The notes under the pieces were generated by a model, which saw only the letters and a program-made list of their open reading frames with translations, was not told the origin of the DNA and made no database searches. A stretch of DNA of 64,000 bases from Streptomyces sp. CG4 (GTDB lineage Bacteria > Actinomycetota > Actinomycetes > Streptomycetales > Streptomycetaceae), in NCBI RefSeq assembly GCF_041080655.1, contig NZ_CP163525.1, positions 3,720,001-3,784,000 on the forward strand, given 5' to 3'. Positions 25,791 through 33,562 of this stretch are shown here, piece after piece (position 1 is the stretch's first letter; each line of letters begins with the position of its first letter). Position numbers and translations under genes: made by a program.

Positions 25791-26468
25791 GTGCCTTCCC
25801 TGTTGCTGATCGAGGACGACGACGCCATCCGGACGGCCCTGGAGCTCTCTCTGACGCGCCAGGGCCACCGGGTGGCGACCGCTGCCAGCGGTGAGGACGG
25901 ACTGAAGCTGCTCCGCGAGCAGCGGCCCGACCTGATCGTGCTGGACGTCATGCTGCCCGGCATCGACGGCTTCGAGGTGTGCCGGCGCATCCGGCGCACC
26001 GACCAGCTGCCGATCATCCTGCTGACCGCGCGCAGCGACGACATCGACGTCGTGGTCGGGCTGGAGTCGGGAGCCGACGACTACGTCGTCAAACCCGTCC
26101 AGGGCCGGGTGCTGGACGCCCGGATCCGGGCCGTGCTGCGGCGCGGGGAGCGCGAGTCCAGCGACTCGGCGACCTTCGGCAACGTGATCATCGACCGTTC
26201 GGCGATGACCGTGACGAAGAACGGCGAGGATCTGCAGCTGACCCCGACCGAGCTGCGGCTGCTGCTGGAGCTCAGCCGGCGGCCCGGTCAGGCGCTGTCC
26301 CGCCAGCAGCTGCTGCGGCTGGTGTGGGAGCACGACTATCTGGGTGACTCGCGCCTGGTGGACGCGTGTGTGCAGCGGCTGCGCGCCAAGGTGGAGGACG
26401 TGCCCTCGTCCCCGACCCTGATCCGTACCGTCCGTGGTGTCGGCTACCGCTTGGACACGCCTCAGTGA
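25791..26468 (+). CDS. afsQ1: Two-component response regulator AfsQ1
   Basis: An OmpR-family DNA-binding regulator of antibiotic synthesis and nitrogen-linked growth in S. coelicolor. 225 residues: receiver domain (acidic pocket ED8-D11, phospho-acceptor D52 in LIVLDVMLPG, Lys in DYVVKPV) and C-terminal winged helix (LTPTELRLLLELSRRPGQAL ... DACVQRLRAKV). The start is GTG 25791 (MPSLLLIEDDD). A CAGAAT box ends 6 bases before it, so the message may be leaderless. It overlaps afsQ2 by four bases. Confidence 0.96.
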   Translation: MPSLLLIEDDDAIRTALELSLTRQGHRVATAASGEDGLKLLREQRPDLIVLDVMLPGIDGFEVCRRIRRTDQLPIILLTARSDDIDVVVGLESGADDYVVKPVQGRVLDARIRAVLRRGERESSDSATFGNVIIDRSAMTVTKNGEDLQLTPTELRLLLELSRRPGQALSRQQLLRLVWEHDYLGDSRLVDACVQRLRAKVEDVPSSPTLIRTVRGVGYRLDTPQ

Positions 26469-28150
26469 CGGAAGAGCACGGCGGGCTGCGCGGCTGGGCC
26501 GCGGGGCGTGCGAAGAGTCTGGCGCGACTGCGCTTCACCAGCCTCAGGCTGCGGCTGGTCGTCGTCTTCGGGCTGGTGGCGCTGACGGCGGCCGTCTCGG
26601 CGTCGGGCATCGCGTACTGGCTGAACCGGGAGGCGGTGCTCACCCGCGCCCAGGACGCGGTTCTGCGTGACTTCCGGCAGGAGATGCAGAACCGCGCGGG
26701 CGCGCTGCCGGAGCATCCGACGCAGGACCAACTGCAGCGTGCGGCGGGCCAGATGGCGGCCAGCAGCCAGCGCTTCAGCGTGCTCCTGGTCGCCCAGGAC
26801 GCCCACGGCAAGACGGTGTACGGCAACTCGGGCGGCATCAACGGCTTCTCGCTGGAGGACGTGCCGAAGTCGCTGCGCAAGGCCGTGAACAAGCAGCAGG
26901 CGGTGTCCGACACCAACAAGGACCCGTACCACCTGTACTGGCAGCGGGTCGTGGAGCACGGCACGCCGTATCTGGTGGCCGGTTCGAAGGTGATCGGCGG
27001 CGGTCCGACCGGCTACATGGCCAAGTCCCTGGAGCCGGAGGCGAAGGACCTCGACTCGCTGGCCTGGTCGCTGGGCATCGCCACCGGGCTCGCGCTGATC
27101 GGCGCCGCGCTGCTCGCGCAGGCCGCCGCCACGACCGTACTGAAGCCGGTGCACCGGCTGGGCGTCGCCGCCCGTCGGCTCGGCGAGGGCAGGCTGGACA
27201 CCCGGCTGCGGGTGTCCGGCACGGACGAACTCGCCGACCTCTCCCGGACGTTCAACAACGCGGCCGAGGCGCTGGAGCAGCGGGTCGCCGAGATGGCCGC
27301 GCGGGACGAGGCGTCCCGCCGCTTCGTGGCGGACATGAGCCATGAGCTGCGCACCCCGCTGACGGCGATCACCGCGGTGACGGAGGTGCTGGAGGAGGAG
27401 CTGGAGGCGGAGTCGGGGTCGATGGACCCGATGATCGAGCCCGCCGTCCGGCTGGTCGTCAGCGAGACGCGCCGCCTCAACGACCTCGTCGAGAACCTGA
27501 TGGAGGTCACCCGCTTCGACGCGGGCACCGCCCGGCTGGTCCTGGACGACGTCGACGTCGCCGACCAGATCACCGCCTGCATCGACGCCCGCGCGTGGCT
27601 GGACGCGGTCGAGCTGGACGCCGAACGCGGCATCCACGCCCGCCTCGATCCGCGCCGCCTGGACGTCATCCTCGCCAACCTGATCGGCAACGCGCTCAAG
27701 CACGGCGGGTCGCCGGTGCGGGTGTCGGTGCGCGTGTCCGACGCGGAGGACGCCGACATGGTGATCCAGGTCCGCGACCACGGCCCCGGCATCCCCGAGG
27801 ACGTCCTCCCCCACGTCTTCGACCGCTTCTACAAGGCGAGCGCCTCCCGCCCGCGCTCCGAGGGCAGCGGCCTGGGCCTGTCCATCGCCATGGAGAACGC
27901 CCACATCCACGGCGGCGAGATCACCGCCGCCAACTCGCCCGACGGCGGCGCGGTGTTCACCCTGCGGCTGCCGCGGGACGCCTCCCGGCTGACGGAGGAG
28001 CCGGACGACGGCGAGAACGGCGGGAACGGGAACGGCGGGAACGGCGGCAAGGGCGCCGCAGGAAATCCAGCGGCTCCAGGAGACGCAGGCAACGCAGGCA
28101 ACGCAGGAAATTCGGGAAGCTCGGGATGTTCAGGGAAGGAGGGGTCGTGA
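26465..28150 (+). CDS. afsQ2: Sensor histidine kinase AfsQ2
   Basis: The membrane kinase that phosphorylates AfsQ1. 561 residues: transmembrane helix 1 (about 33-52), extracytoplasmic sensor (about 53-195), transmembrane helix 2 (about 200-220), HAMP, HisKA with DMSHELRTPLTAI (phospho-His H293), and ATPase boxes NLIGNALKHGG, DHGPGIPEDVLP and GSGLGLSI. The last 40 or so residues are a Gly/Asn repeat (NGGNGNGGNGG, GNAGNAGN) beyond the kinase core, which would vary easily by slippage. GTGA overlaps join it to afsQ1 and to the lipoprotein gene. Confidence 0.95.
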   Translation: MTEEHGGLRGWAAGRAKSLARLRFTSLRLRLVVVFGLVALTAAVSASGIAYWLNREAVLTRAQDAVLRDFRQEMQNRAGALPEHPTQDQLQRAAGQMAASSQRFSVLLVAQDAHGKTVYGNSGGINGFSLEDVPKSLRKAVNKQQAVSDTNKDPYHLYWQRVVEHGTPYLVAGSKVIGGGPTGYMAKSLEPEAKDLDSLAWSLGIATGLALIGAALLAQAAATTVLKPVHRLGVAARRLGEGRLDTRLRVSGTDELADLSRTFNNAAEALEQRVAEMAARDEASRRFVADMSHELRTPLTAITAVTEVLEEELEAESGSMDPMIEPAVRLVVSETRRLNDLVENLMEVTRFDAGTARLVLDDVDVADQITACIDARAWLDAVELDAERGIHARLDPRRLDVILANLIGNALKHGGSPVRVSVRVSDAEDADMVIQVRDHGPGIPEDVLPHVFDRFYKASASRPRSEGSGLGLSIAMENAHIHGGEITAANSPDGGAVFTLRLPRDASRLTEEPDDGENGGNGNGGNGGKGAAGNPAAPGDAGNAGNAGNSGSSGCSGKEGS

Positions 28151-28749
28151 CCGTACGACGCATGCTGGCGCTGCCCCTCCTGGGCCTGCTGCTCAGCGGC
28201 TGCGGCATCCGCTCCACGCAGGTGCCGACCGACTTCGGCGCCGCGCCCTCGCGGGTGCCGTGCTCGCTGGCCGGACCGGAGCGGTCCGCCCAGGGCACGC
28301 AGGGCGTCCCCGTGCAGGTCTTCCTGCTCTGCGGGGCGTCCCTGGTGGCCGTCGACCGGACGGTACGCGTCCCGGTGGGCACCCCGGACGCCCGGCGCCG
28401 GGTGATCGTGGCGCAGGGCCTGCTGGACCAGCTCGCGGCGTCCCCGTCGCCCGCGGAGCGCTCCGCGGGCTATACGACCTATGTGCCGGGCGCGCTGAGC
28501 GTGACCGGACCGCACCCCAGGGACCCCGAGGACGCGCTCCGCCTGAGCACGGCCCCGTCCCGTCTCACCTCCTACGCCCTCGCCCAGCTGGTCTGCACCC
28601 TGTCCGACTCGGCGGCCACGGAAGGCGACGGCTCGGTCATCCTGGGCGGCCCCGACACCGGGCCCCTCCACCGCTACGAATGCACCACGGACGTCCGCGA
28701 CCGCCCGGGCACCAACGCGCCGCCCACCAGCGGGGTCGCGGGCAGGTAG
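28147..28749 (+). CDS. Lipoprotein co-encoded with AfsQ1/AfsQ2
   Basis: A 200-residue lipoprotein: signal MTVRRMLALPLLGLLLSGC with a lipobox (LLSGC), then a mature domain with VQVFLLCGASLVAVDRTVRV typical of GerMN/CseA-like extracytoplasmic lipoproteins. The GTG overlaps the afsQ2 stop and follows AAGGAGGGG. By analogy to the CseA lipoprotein beside the CseB/CseC system, it may tune the sensor. That is inference from synteny. Confidence 0.85.
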   Translation: MTVRRMLALPLLGLLLSGCGIRSTQVPTDFGAAPSRVPCSLAGPERSAQGTQGVPVQVFLLCGASLVAVDRTVRVPVGTPDARRRVIVAQGLLDQLAASPSPAERSAGYTTYVPGALSVTGPHPRDPEDALRLSTAPSRLTSYALAQLVCTLSDSAATEGDGSVILGGPDTGPLHRYECTTDVRDRPGTNAPPTSGVAGR

Positions 28750-28784
28750 CAGGGGTCCCGGGCCGACGGCACGGCAGCTCCCGA

Positions 28785-28838
28785 AGGGGCGCGGGACTGT
28801 ATCGACGCGGGCTGTATCAATATGCGGCTCCGCCGCAT
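28785..28838. repeat. Dispersed intergenic repeat, copy 3, with hairpin
   Basis: Begins with a partial copy of the GGGGCGCGGG element and ends with the 17-base hairpin ATGCGGCTCCGCCGCAT (28822-28838). It follows the lipoprotein stop codon and may act as a terminator. Confidence 0.6.
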
Positions 28839-28914
28839 GGGCACGACCAGCGGGTGCCCAAGAAGCGCAGGCTCCCCCGGAACCGCCAAGGCCCGGCGCC
28901 GCGTCTTGGGTGGC

Positions 28915-29478
28915 GTGCAGCGTCAAGGCTCCATCGGCGGCAGCGCCGCGATCCGCATCCGGGCGACCGGCGGCATCCTCCTCGCCGCCCATCTCGCCCT
29001 CGTCGCCTGGCTGATGCTGCGCCCTCTGGACGTGCCCTGGGTGACACCGCCCAACGTGCACCCCCTGGCCGGCATCCGCGCCGACCTGGCCCTGGGCTGG
29101 CCGCAGGCCGCCCGGCCCCTCGGCGAGGGCCTCGCCCTGCTCGCCCCGCTGGGCGTGCTGCTGCCGATGGCCCACGGCAGGCTCGACGTCTCCCCGCTCG
29201 CCTCCCTGATCCGTACGACCGCCGCCGGCGCCCTGATCTCCGCCGGTATCGCCCTGCTGCAGACCGGCGTACCCGGCAGGGTGGTCGACGTCGACTCGCT
29301 GCTGCTCAACACCGCCGGCGTGCTCCTGGCCCACCTGCTCGTCGTGCCCGCGGGCCGCGCCCGGCTGCGCAGGCGGCGGGAGCCGGGCGACGACGCCGAG
29401 GCCCGGCCCGGCACCGTCCAGGAGGAGCTGTCTCAGGGGCGCACCCCGACGATTCCCAGGGTCGGAATAGCTCCGTAG
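28915..29478 (+). CDS. VanZ-like membrane protein
   Basis: 187 residues with four or five hydrophobic helices (about 15-37, 70-92, 98-115, 125-142) and the VanZ-type pattern (LRPLDVPWV, VHPLAGIRADL, NTAGVLLAHLL). The N-terminal start is uncertain: GTG 28915 (MQRQGSIGGSA) is chosen because the frame upstream translates the dispersed repeat. VanZ relatives are linked to low-level glycopeptide tolerance; no role can be assigned here. Confidence 0.75.
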   Translation: MQRQGSIGGSAAIRIRATGGILLAAHLALVAWLMLRPLDVPWVTPPNVHPLAGIRADLALGWPQAARPLGEGLALLAPLGVLLPMAHGRLDVSPLASLIRTTAAGALISAGIALLQTGVPGRVVDVDSLLLNTAGVLLAHLLVVPAGRARLRRRREPGDDAEARPGTVQEELSQGRTPTIPRVGIAP

Positions 29479-29558
29479 AGTGACGCTTCGCCCGGTTCGT
29501 CTCCGTATCGTCGAAAGCAGCTGAAGGACAGCGAATCGACGACCACGGAGGAGCCGTC

Positions 29559-29759
29559 ATGACCGCCCTTGCCCGTCCCACCCACGGCCGCATGATCGGT
29601 GGAGTGTGCGCAGCGCTGGCCCGGCGCTTCGGCACCTCCGCGACGACGATGCGGGTGATCTTCCTGCTGTCCTGCCTGCTGCCCGGCCCGCAGTTCCTGC
29701 TCTACATAGCGCTGTGGATCCTGCTGCCGGCCGAGGACAAGACCCGCACCGCCTGGTGA
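29559..29759 (+). CDS. PspC-domain protein
   Basis: 66 residues, a stand-alone PspC domain: RPTHGRMIGGVCAALARRFG, then a hydrophobic hairpin (MRVIFLLSCLLPGPQFLLYIALWILLPAED). PspC proteins report membrane stress; the lone short form is common in Streptomyces. GGAGGAG precedes the ATG. Confidence 0.9.
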   Translation: MTALARPTHGRMIGGVCAALARRFGTSATTMRVIFLLSCLLPGPQFLLYIALWILLPAEDKTRTAW

Positions 29760-29767
29760 CCGCTCTG

Positions 29768-29826
29768 CGCACTACGCCGTCGGGGCGCTCCCGGACCGGA
29801 CCGGAGCGCCCCGACGGCGTAGTGCG
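29768..29826. terminator. Very long stem-loop terminator
   Basis: A perfect 24-bp stem (29768-29791 with 29803-29826), 11-base loop, between the convergent PspC and secreted-protein genes. No T run, as is common in this GC-rich genus; symmetrical, so it can serve both strands. Confidence 0.88.
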
Positions 29827-29840
29827 GCAGGCGGTGGACG

Positions 29841-30245
29841 TCAGCCGAGCGTGACCCCCTTCGGCAGCCCTGGCGTGGGCAGCCCCTGCGTCGGCAAGCC
29901 CTGCGCGGGCAGGCTCGGCGCCTGCAGTCCGCCGATGCGGCTGTGGAGCGGCGCGGTCGGCCCGCCCTGCAGCGCGTTCTCGACGGCCGGCCGCGTGGCG
30001 GCCACCCCGGCGCCCAGGGCGTCCTGGCCACGGCTGAGGGCGTCCTGCCCACGGGTCAGGGCGCCGGCGGTGCCCGGCTGAGCCGTGGCTACGTTCTCGC
30101 CCGGCAGAGTCTGGGTGACGGTGTCCAGCGCCGGGGGGGTCGCGTCCGGGACGGCCGTGGCCGCGCCCGCCGCGCCCGCGCCGAGGGCGGCGAAGGCGGC
30201 ACCGAGAGCGGCGACACCGAGAGTCCTGACAGCGGAGTGCTTCAT
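29841..30245 (-). CDS. Small secreted Ala/Pro/Gly-rich protein
   Basis: 134 residues. Signal peptide MKHSAVRTLGVAALGAAFAA then LGAGAAGAATA with likely cleavage near residue 30. Mature part Ala/Thr/Pro-rich, with GALTRGQDALSRGQDALGAG repeats and a C-terminal QGLPTQGLPTPGLPKG repeat. No cysteines, no known domain. AAGGATG lies 8 bases before ATG 30245. It resembles in style the secreted protein at 23374, but the sequences are not alike. Confidence 0.72.
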   Translation of the reverse strand: MKHSAVRTLGVAALGAAFAALGAGAAGAATAVPDATPPALDTVTQTLPGENVATAQPGTAGALTRGQDALSRGQDALGAGVAATRPAVENALQGGPTAPLHSRIGGLQAPSLPAQGLPTQGLPTPGLPKGVTLG

Positions 30246-30348
30246 GGTAAATGCATCCTTGAAACGAGGGGGCGGGGGAACAAAAACGATGAATGGTCCT
30301 CGACCGTAAACACGGCCGAACACTCGCCGCAAACACCGAAATGCGGAC

Positions 30349-30375
30349 GGGTTGTGAACGCGCTGTTCACAACCC
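30349..30375. terminator. Stem-loop downstream of adenosine deaminase gene
   Basis: A perfect 11-bp stem GGGTTGTGAAC / GTTCACAACCC with a 5-base loop, 59 bases past the add stop codon. It could instead be a regulatory palindrome for the secreted-protein gene starting at 30245. Confidence 0.6.
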
Positions 30376-30433
30376 GAGCCCCCTCGCACCGCCCCTATCT
30401 CTCAGTCCCGCCAGATGCCCTGGTGGAGGCCGT

Positions 30434-31582
30434 CTACTGAAACAGCCATTCGGATTTCAGCTCCGCATATCCGGGTTTGACGACGTCATTAATCATCGCC
30501 AGCCGTTCATCGAAAGGAATGAACGCCGATTTCATGGCATTGACGGAGAACCACTGCAGATCCTCGAGCGTGTAACCGAAGGCGTCGACGAGATGCGCGA
30601 ATTCCTGGCTCATGCTCGTGTGCGACATCAACCGGTTGTCGGTGTTCACGGTGGCCCGGAAGTGCAGCCGGCGCAGCAGCCCGATCGGGTGCTCGGCGTA
30701 CGAGGGCGCGGCCCCGGTCTGCAGGTTGGAGCTGGGGCACAGCTCCAGCGGGATCCGCTTGTCACGGACGTACGACGCCAGGCGGCCGAGCCGCACCGAG
30801 CCGTCCTCGCGGACCTCGATGTCGTCGATGATCCGCACACCGTGCCCGAGCCGGTCGGTGCCGCACCACTGCAGCGCCTGCCAGATGGACGGCAGCCCGA
30901 AGGCCTCTCCGGCGTGGATGGTGAAGTGGTTGTTCTCGCGCTTGAGGTACTCGAAGGCGTCCAGGTGCCGGGTGGGCGGGTAGCCGGCCTCGGCGCCGGC
31001 GATGTCGAAGCCGACGACGCCGGCGTCCCGGTAGCGGTTGGCGAGTTCGGCGATCTCCAGGGAGCGGGCCGCGTGCCGCATGGCGGTCAGCAGGGCACCG
31101 ACCCGGATACGACGGCCGTTCTCCCGGGCGAGCCGCTCGCCCTGCCGGAACCCTTCGTTGACGGCCTCGACCACCTCCTCCAGGGTCAGCCCGCCCTCCA
31201 GATGCTGCTCGGGGGCGTAGCGCACCTCGGCGTAGACGACCCCGTCCTCGGCGAGGTCCTCGGCGCACTCCCGGGCGACGCGGACGAGCGCCTCCCGGGT
31301 CTGCATCACGCCGACGGTGTGTGTGAAGGTCTCCAGATAGCGTTCCAGCGAGCCGGAGTCGGCGGCCTCGCGGAACCAGATGCCCAGCTTGTCCGGATCG
31401 GCCTCGGGAAGCTCCGAGTAGCCGGATTCCCGGGCGAGTTCGACGACGGTTCCGGGGCGGAGCCCGCCATCGAGATGATCGTGCAGCAGAACCTTGGGTG
31501 CGCGGCGGATCTGGTCCGGCGTCGGAACGTGCGCCGGGACACTCGCCGAGACGGTCCCGGTCGGTGCGGTCTCGCTCGTCAT
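30434..31582 (-). CDS. add: Adenosine deaminase
   Basis: Deaminates (deoxy)adenosine to (deoxy)inosine, feeding purine nucleoside phosphorylase. 382 residues, TIM-barrel metallo-hydrolase: zinc motif LLHDHLDGGLRPGTVVEL, AGAEAGYPP, HAGEAFGLPS with the catalytic Glu, HGVRI, CPSSN, and TVNTDNRLMSHTS for the final Asp. ATG 31582 is preceded by TACAGT-GCGGAG, i.e. a -10 box six bases upstream, so the message should be leaderless. Monocistronic. Confidence 0.95.
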   Translation of the reverse strand: MTSETAPTGTVSASVPAHVPTPDQIRRAPKVLLHDHLDGGLRPGTVVELARESGYSELPEADPDKLGIWFREAADSGSLERYLETFTHTVGVMQTREALVRVARECAEDLAEDGVVYAEVRYAPEQHLEGGLTLEEVVEAVNEGFRQGERLARENGRRIRVGALLTAMRHAARSLEIAELANRYRDAGVVGFDIAGAEAGYPPTRHLDAFEYLKRENNHFTIHAGEAFGLPSIWQALQWCGTDRLGHGVRIIDDIEVREDGSVRLGRLASYVRDKRIPLELCPSSNLQTGAAPSYAEHPIGLLRRLHFRATVNTDNRLMSHTSMSQEFAHLVDAFGYTLEDLQWFSVNAMKSAFIPFDERLAMINDVVKPGYAELKSEWLFQ

Positions 31583-31598
31583 CTCCGCACTGTAACGC

Positions 31599-31610
31599 CT
31601 ACGCGCGTAG
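31599..31610. promoter_or_regulatory. Nucleoside-regulon palindrome, site 3 (add)
   Basis: Perfect CTACGCGCGTAG, 16 bases upstream of the add start. On the minus strand a -10 box TACAGT (31594-31589) follows within five bases, so a bound protein would block RNA polymerase. Confidence 0.78.
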
Positions 31611-31727
31611 AGGGCCCGGTGAACGCGTCGGCTCGTTCACAGCACTTTTCCGGCGCTTTCCCGTCGATACGCAACGGTGACCGCATGTACGGGTTTCGTA
31701 CACCGCCCCTTCTGACACTGTTCTGTC

Positions 31728-32489
31728 ATGGGACAGCAAGCGACACCGGTCCGCACGGCCGGGCTGGGGAAGGCGGTCGGCCCGGCGCCGACGGCGGTGA
31801 GCGGAGCGGTCCTGCTGCTCCCCGGCGGGGAGGAGGTCTCCGCCCGCAAGCCGTCCCCCGTATGGGCGACGATCACGCTGCGCTCGCTGAGCCGCCGGCT
31901 CGCTCGCGCCGGGCGGGCCGAGGGGCTGGCCGTCCATACCGTCCACTACCGGTACCGCGGCTGGAACGGCAGCGAGGCCCACCTGGCGGCGGACGCGGAG
32001 TGGGCCGCCGACGAGGTCGTACGACGGTACGGCGACGTCCCCGTATGCCTCGTCGGAGTGGACATGGGCGGACGGGCGGCACTGCGGGCCGGCGGGCACG
32101 AAGCCGTCAACTCGGTCGTGGCGCTTGCCCCTTGGCTCCCGGAGGACGATGTGGCCGCGCCCGCCGAGCCGGTGCGGCAGCTGGCCGGGCGCCGGGTGCT
32201 GATCGTGCACGGCACGAACGACGAACGGACCGACCCCGAGCTGTCGTTCCGCTACGCGGCGCGGGCGAAGAAGGCGAACCGGGAGGTGTGCCGGTTCGAA
32301 GTGCACTCCGACGGACACGGGTTCAACGGGCATCGGGATGAAGTCGCCCATCTGGCCGTCGACTTCATGATGGGGGCGCTGTTCGGGCACCATGTGTCGC
32401 GGCCTGTCGAGGATGCGCTGGCGGCTCCGCCGCCCATCGGGCTTCGGATGCCGCTGGCTGTGGGATTCGGCCGGTCTTTGCGGTGGTAG
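31728..32489 (+). CDS. Alpha/beta-hydrolase-fold protein with Asp at the nucleophile position
   Basis: 253 residues. The fold is recognisable from GAVLLLPGGEEVSARKPSPV, the nucleophile elbow VCLVGVDMGGRAALRAGG, VLIVHGTNDERTDPE (acid residue loop) and VHSDGHGFNGHRDEV (His loop). The elbow reads G-V-D-M-G, where esterases have Ser; Asp occurs there in dehalogenases and epoxide hydrolases. Substrate unknown. No clear ribosome-binding site. Confidence 0.8.
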   Translation: MGQQATPVRTAGLGKAVGPAPTAVSGAVLLLPGGEEVSARKPSPVWATITLRSLSRRLARAGRAEGLAVHTVHYRYRGWNGSEAHLAADAEWAADEVVRRYGDVPVCLVGVDMGGRAALRAGGHEAVNSVVALAPWLPEDDVAAPAEPVRQLAGRRVLIVHGTNDERTDPELSFRYAARAKKANREVCRFEVHSDGHGFNGHRDEVAHLAVDFMMGALFGHHVSRPVEDALAAPPPIGLRMPLAVGFGRSLRW

Positions 32490-32512
32490 GGCCCGGGGAT
32501 GTCGTCTTCGCC

Positions 32513-32558
32513 CCTCAGGTGGGCAGCAGGTTGCCCCTCAGGTGGGCAGCAAGTTGCC
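32513..32558. repeat. Tandem 23-base repeat, two copies
   Basis: CCTCAGGTGGGCAGCAGGTT plus GCC, repeated with one base change (32513-32535 and 32536-32558). Each copy can fold as GGGCA...TGCCC. It covers the last codons of the LysR gene (RRGNLLPT) and lies between convergent genes, so it may help termination. Confidence 0.8.
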
Positions 32559-33500
32559 CCTTCTTGACAGCAGGAACTTCTTGAAGGCCGCCACCGGGGG
32601 TGTGTCCGGGCGGCCCGCCAGCCAGGCGACACCCACCTCCCGGACCGCCCTCGGGGCTGTCACCGTCAGTTCCACCACCCCCGGCCGCGGGACCGTGGGC
32701 GGGGGCAGGAGGGCGACCCCCAGGCCCGCCGCCACCAGGCCCCGCAGGGTCTCGGCCTCCTCGCCCTCGAAGGCGACTCGCGGGCGGAAGCCGGCCTCTC
32801 GGCACAGGGCGTCGAAGATCCGGCGGAGGCCGTAACCGGGTTCCAGGGTGACGAAGGTTTCCTCGGCCGCCTCGGCGAGGCGGATGCGGCGACGGGCGGC
32901 CAGGCGGTGGTCGGCGGGGACGACCAGGCGGAGTTTCTGCTCGTCGAGGCGGCGCGCGACCAGGTCGGGGGCGTCGGGCACCGGCGAGGTCAGACAGAGG
33001 TCCAGCTCACCGGCGCGCAGGCGCTCCAGCATGGCCTCGCCGTAGTTCTGGACCAGGCTGAAGCGGACGCGCGGGTGGTCGGCGCGGAAGGCGTGGAGGA
33101 GGCCGGGGACGGTCTCGGCGCCCATGGTGTGCAGAAAGCCGAAGGCGACCTTGCCGGCGGCCGGGTCGGTGTCGGCGCGCACTTCTTCGACGGCCCGCTC
33201 GACCTCGGCGAGTGCGCGTTCGACTGAGGTGAGGAAGGTGCGCCCCGCGGGGGTCAGCGAGACCGTACGGCCGTGCCGGGCGAACAGGTCGACGCCCAGG
33301 TCCTGCTCCAGGCGGGCCATCGCACGGGAGAGGGTGGACTGCGGGACGTTCAGCTCGTGGGCGGCCCGGGTGACGTGCTCGGTGCGGGCCACGCCGGCGA
33401 AGTAGGCGAGGCGGGGCGCGAGCACCCTCGACATCTCAGACATGTCTTCTGTGTCACTGTTCGATGACAGGCGAGCCTGTGAGCTTTGCTGATGCGCCAT
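32538..33500 (-). CDS. LysR-family regulator of the adjacent efflux gene
   Basis: 320 residues: N-terminal helix-turn-helix (LAYFAGVARTEHVTRAAHEL then NVPQSTLSRAMARLEQDLGV) and periplasmic-binding-like effector domain (about 110-315). Transcribed divergently from the MFS gene, the usual arrangement of a LysR protein and its target. ATG 33500 has no ribosome-binding site, but CATAAT lies 7 bases upstream, so a leaderless message is likely. The last residues are encoded by the tandem repeat. Confidence 0.88.
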   Translation of the reverse strand: MAHQQSSQARLSSNSDTEDMSEMSRVLAPRLAYFAGVARTEHVTRAAHELNVPQSTLSRAMARLEQDLGVDLFARHGRTVSLTPAGRTFLTSVERALAEVERAVEEVRADTDPAAGKVAFGFLHTMGAETVPGLLHAFRADHPRVRFSLVQNYGEAMLERLRAGELDLCLTSPVPDAPDLVARRLDEQKLRLVVPADHRLAARRRIRLAEAAEETFVTLEPGYGLRRIFDALCREAGFRPRVAFEGEEAETLRGLVAAGLGVALLPPPTVPRPGVVELTVTAPRAVREVGVAWLAGRPDTPPVAAFKKFLLSRRGNLLPT

Positions 33501-33517
33501 GGGAACGATTATGGCCA

Positions 33518-33532
33518 GTCCATGCATTGGAC
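33518..33532. promoter_or_regulatory. Likely LysR operator between LysR and MFS genes
   Basis: GTCCATGCATTGGAC is a near-perfect inverted repeat (GTCCA ... TGGAC) in the 62-base divergent gap; another GTCCAT follows at 33546. The site lies just upstream of the CATAAT box of the LysR promoter. Confidence 0.55.
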
Positions 33533-33562
33533 GGATGAGTGGCCCGTCCATACGGTCGAGGT

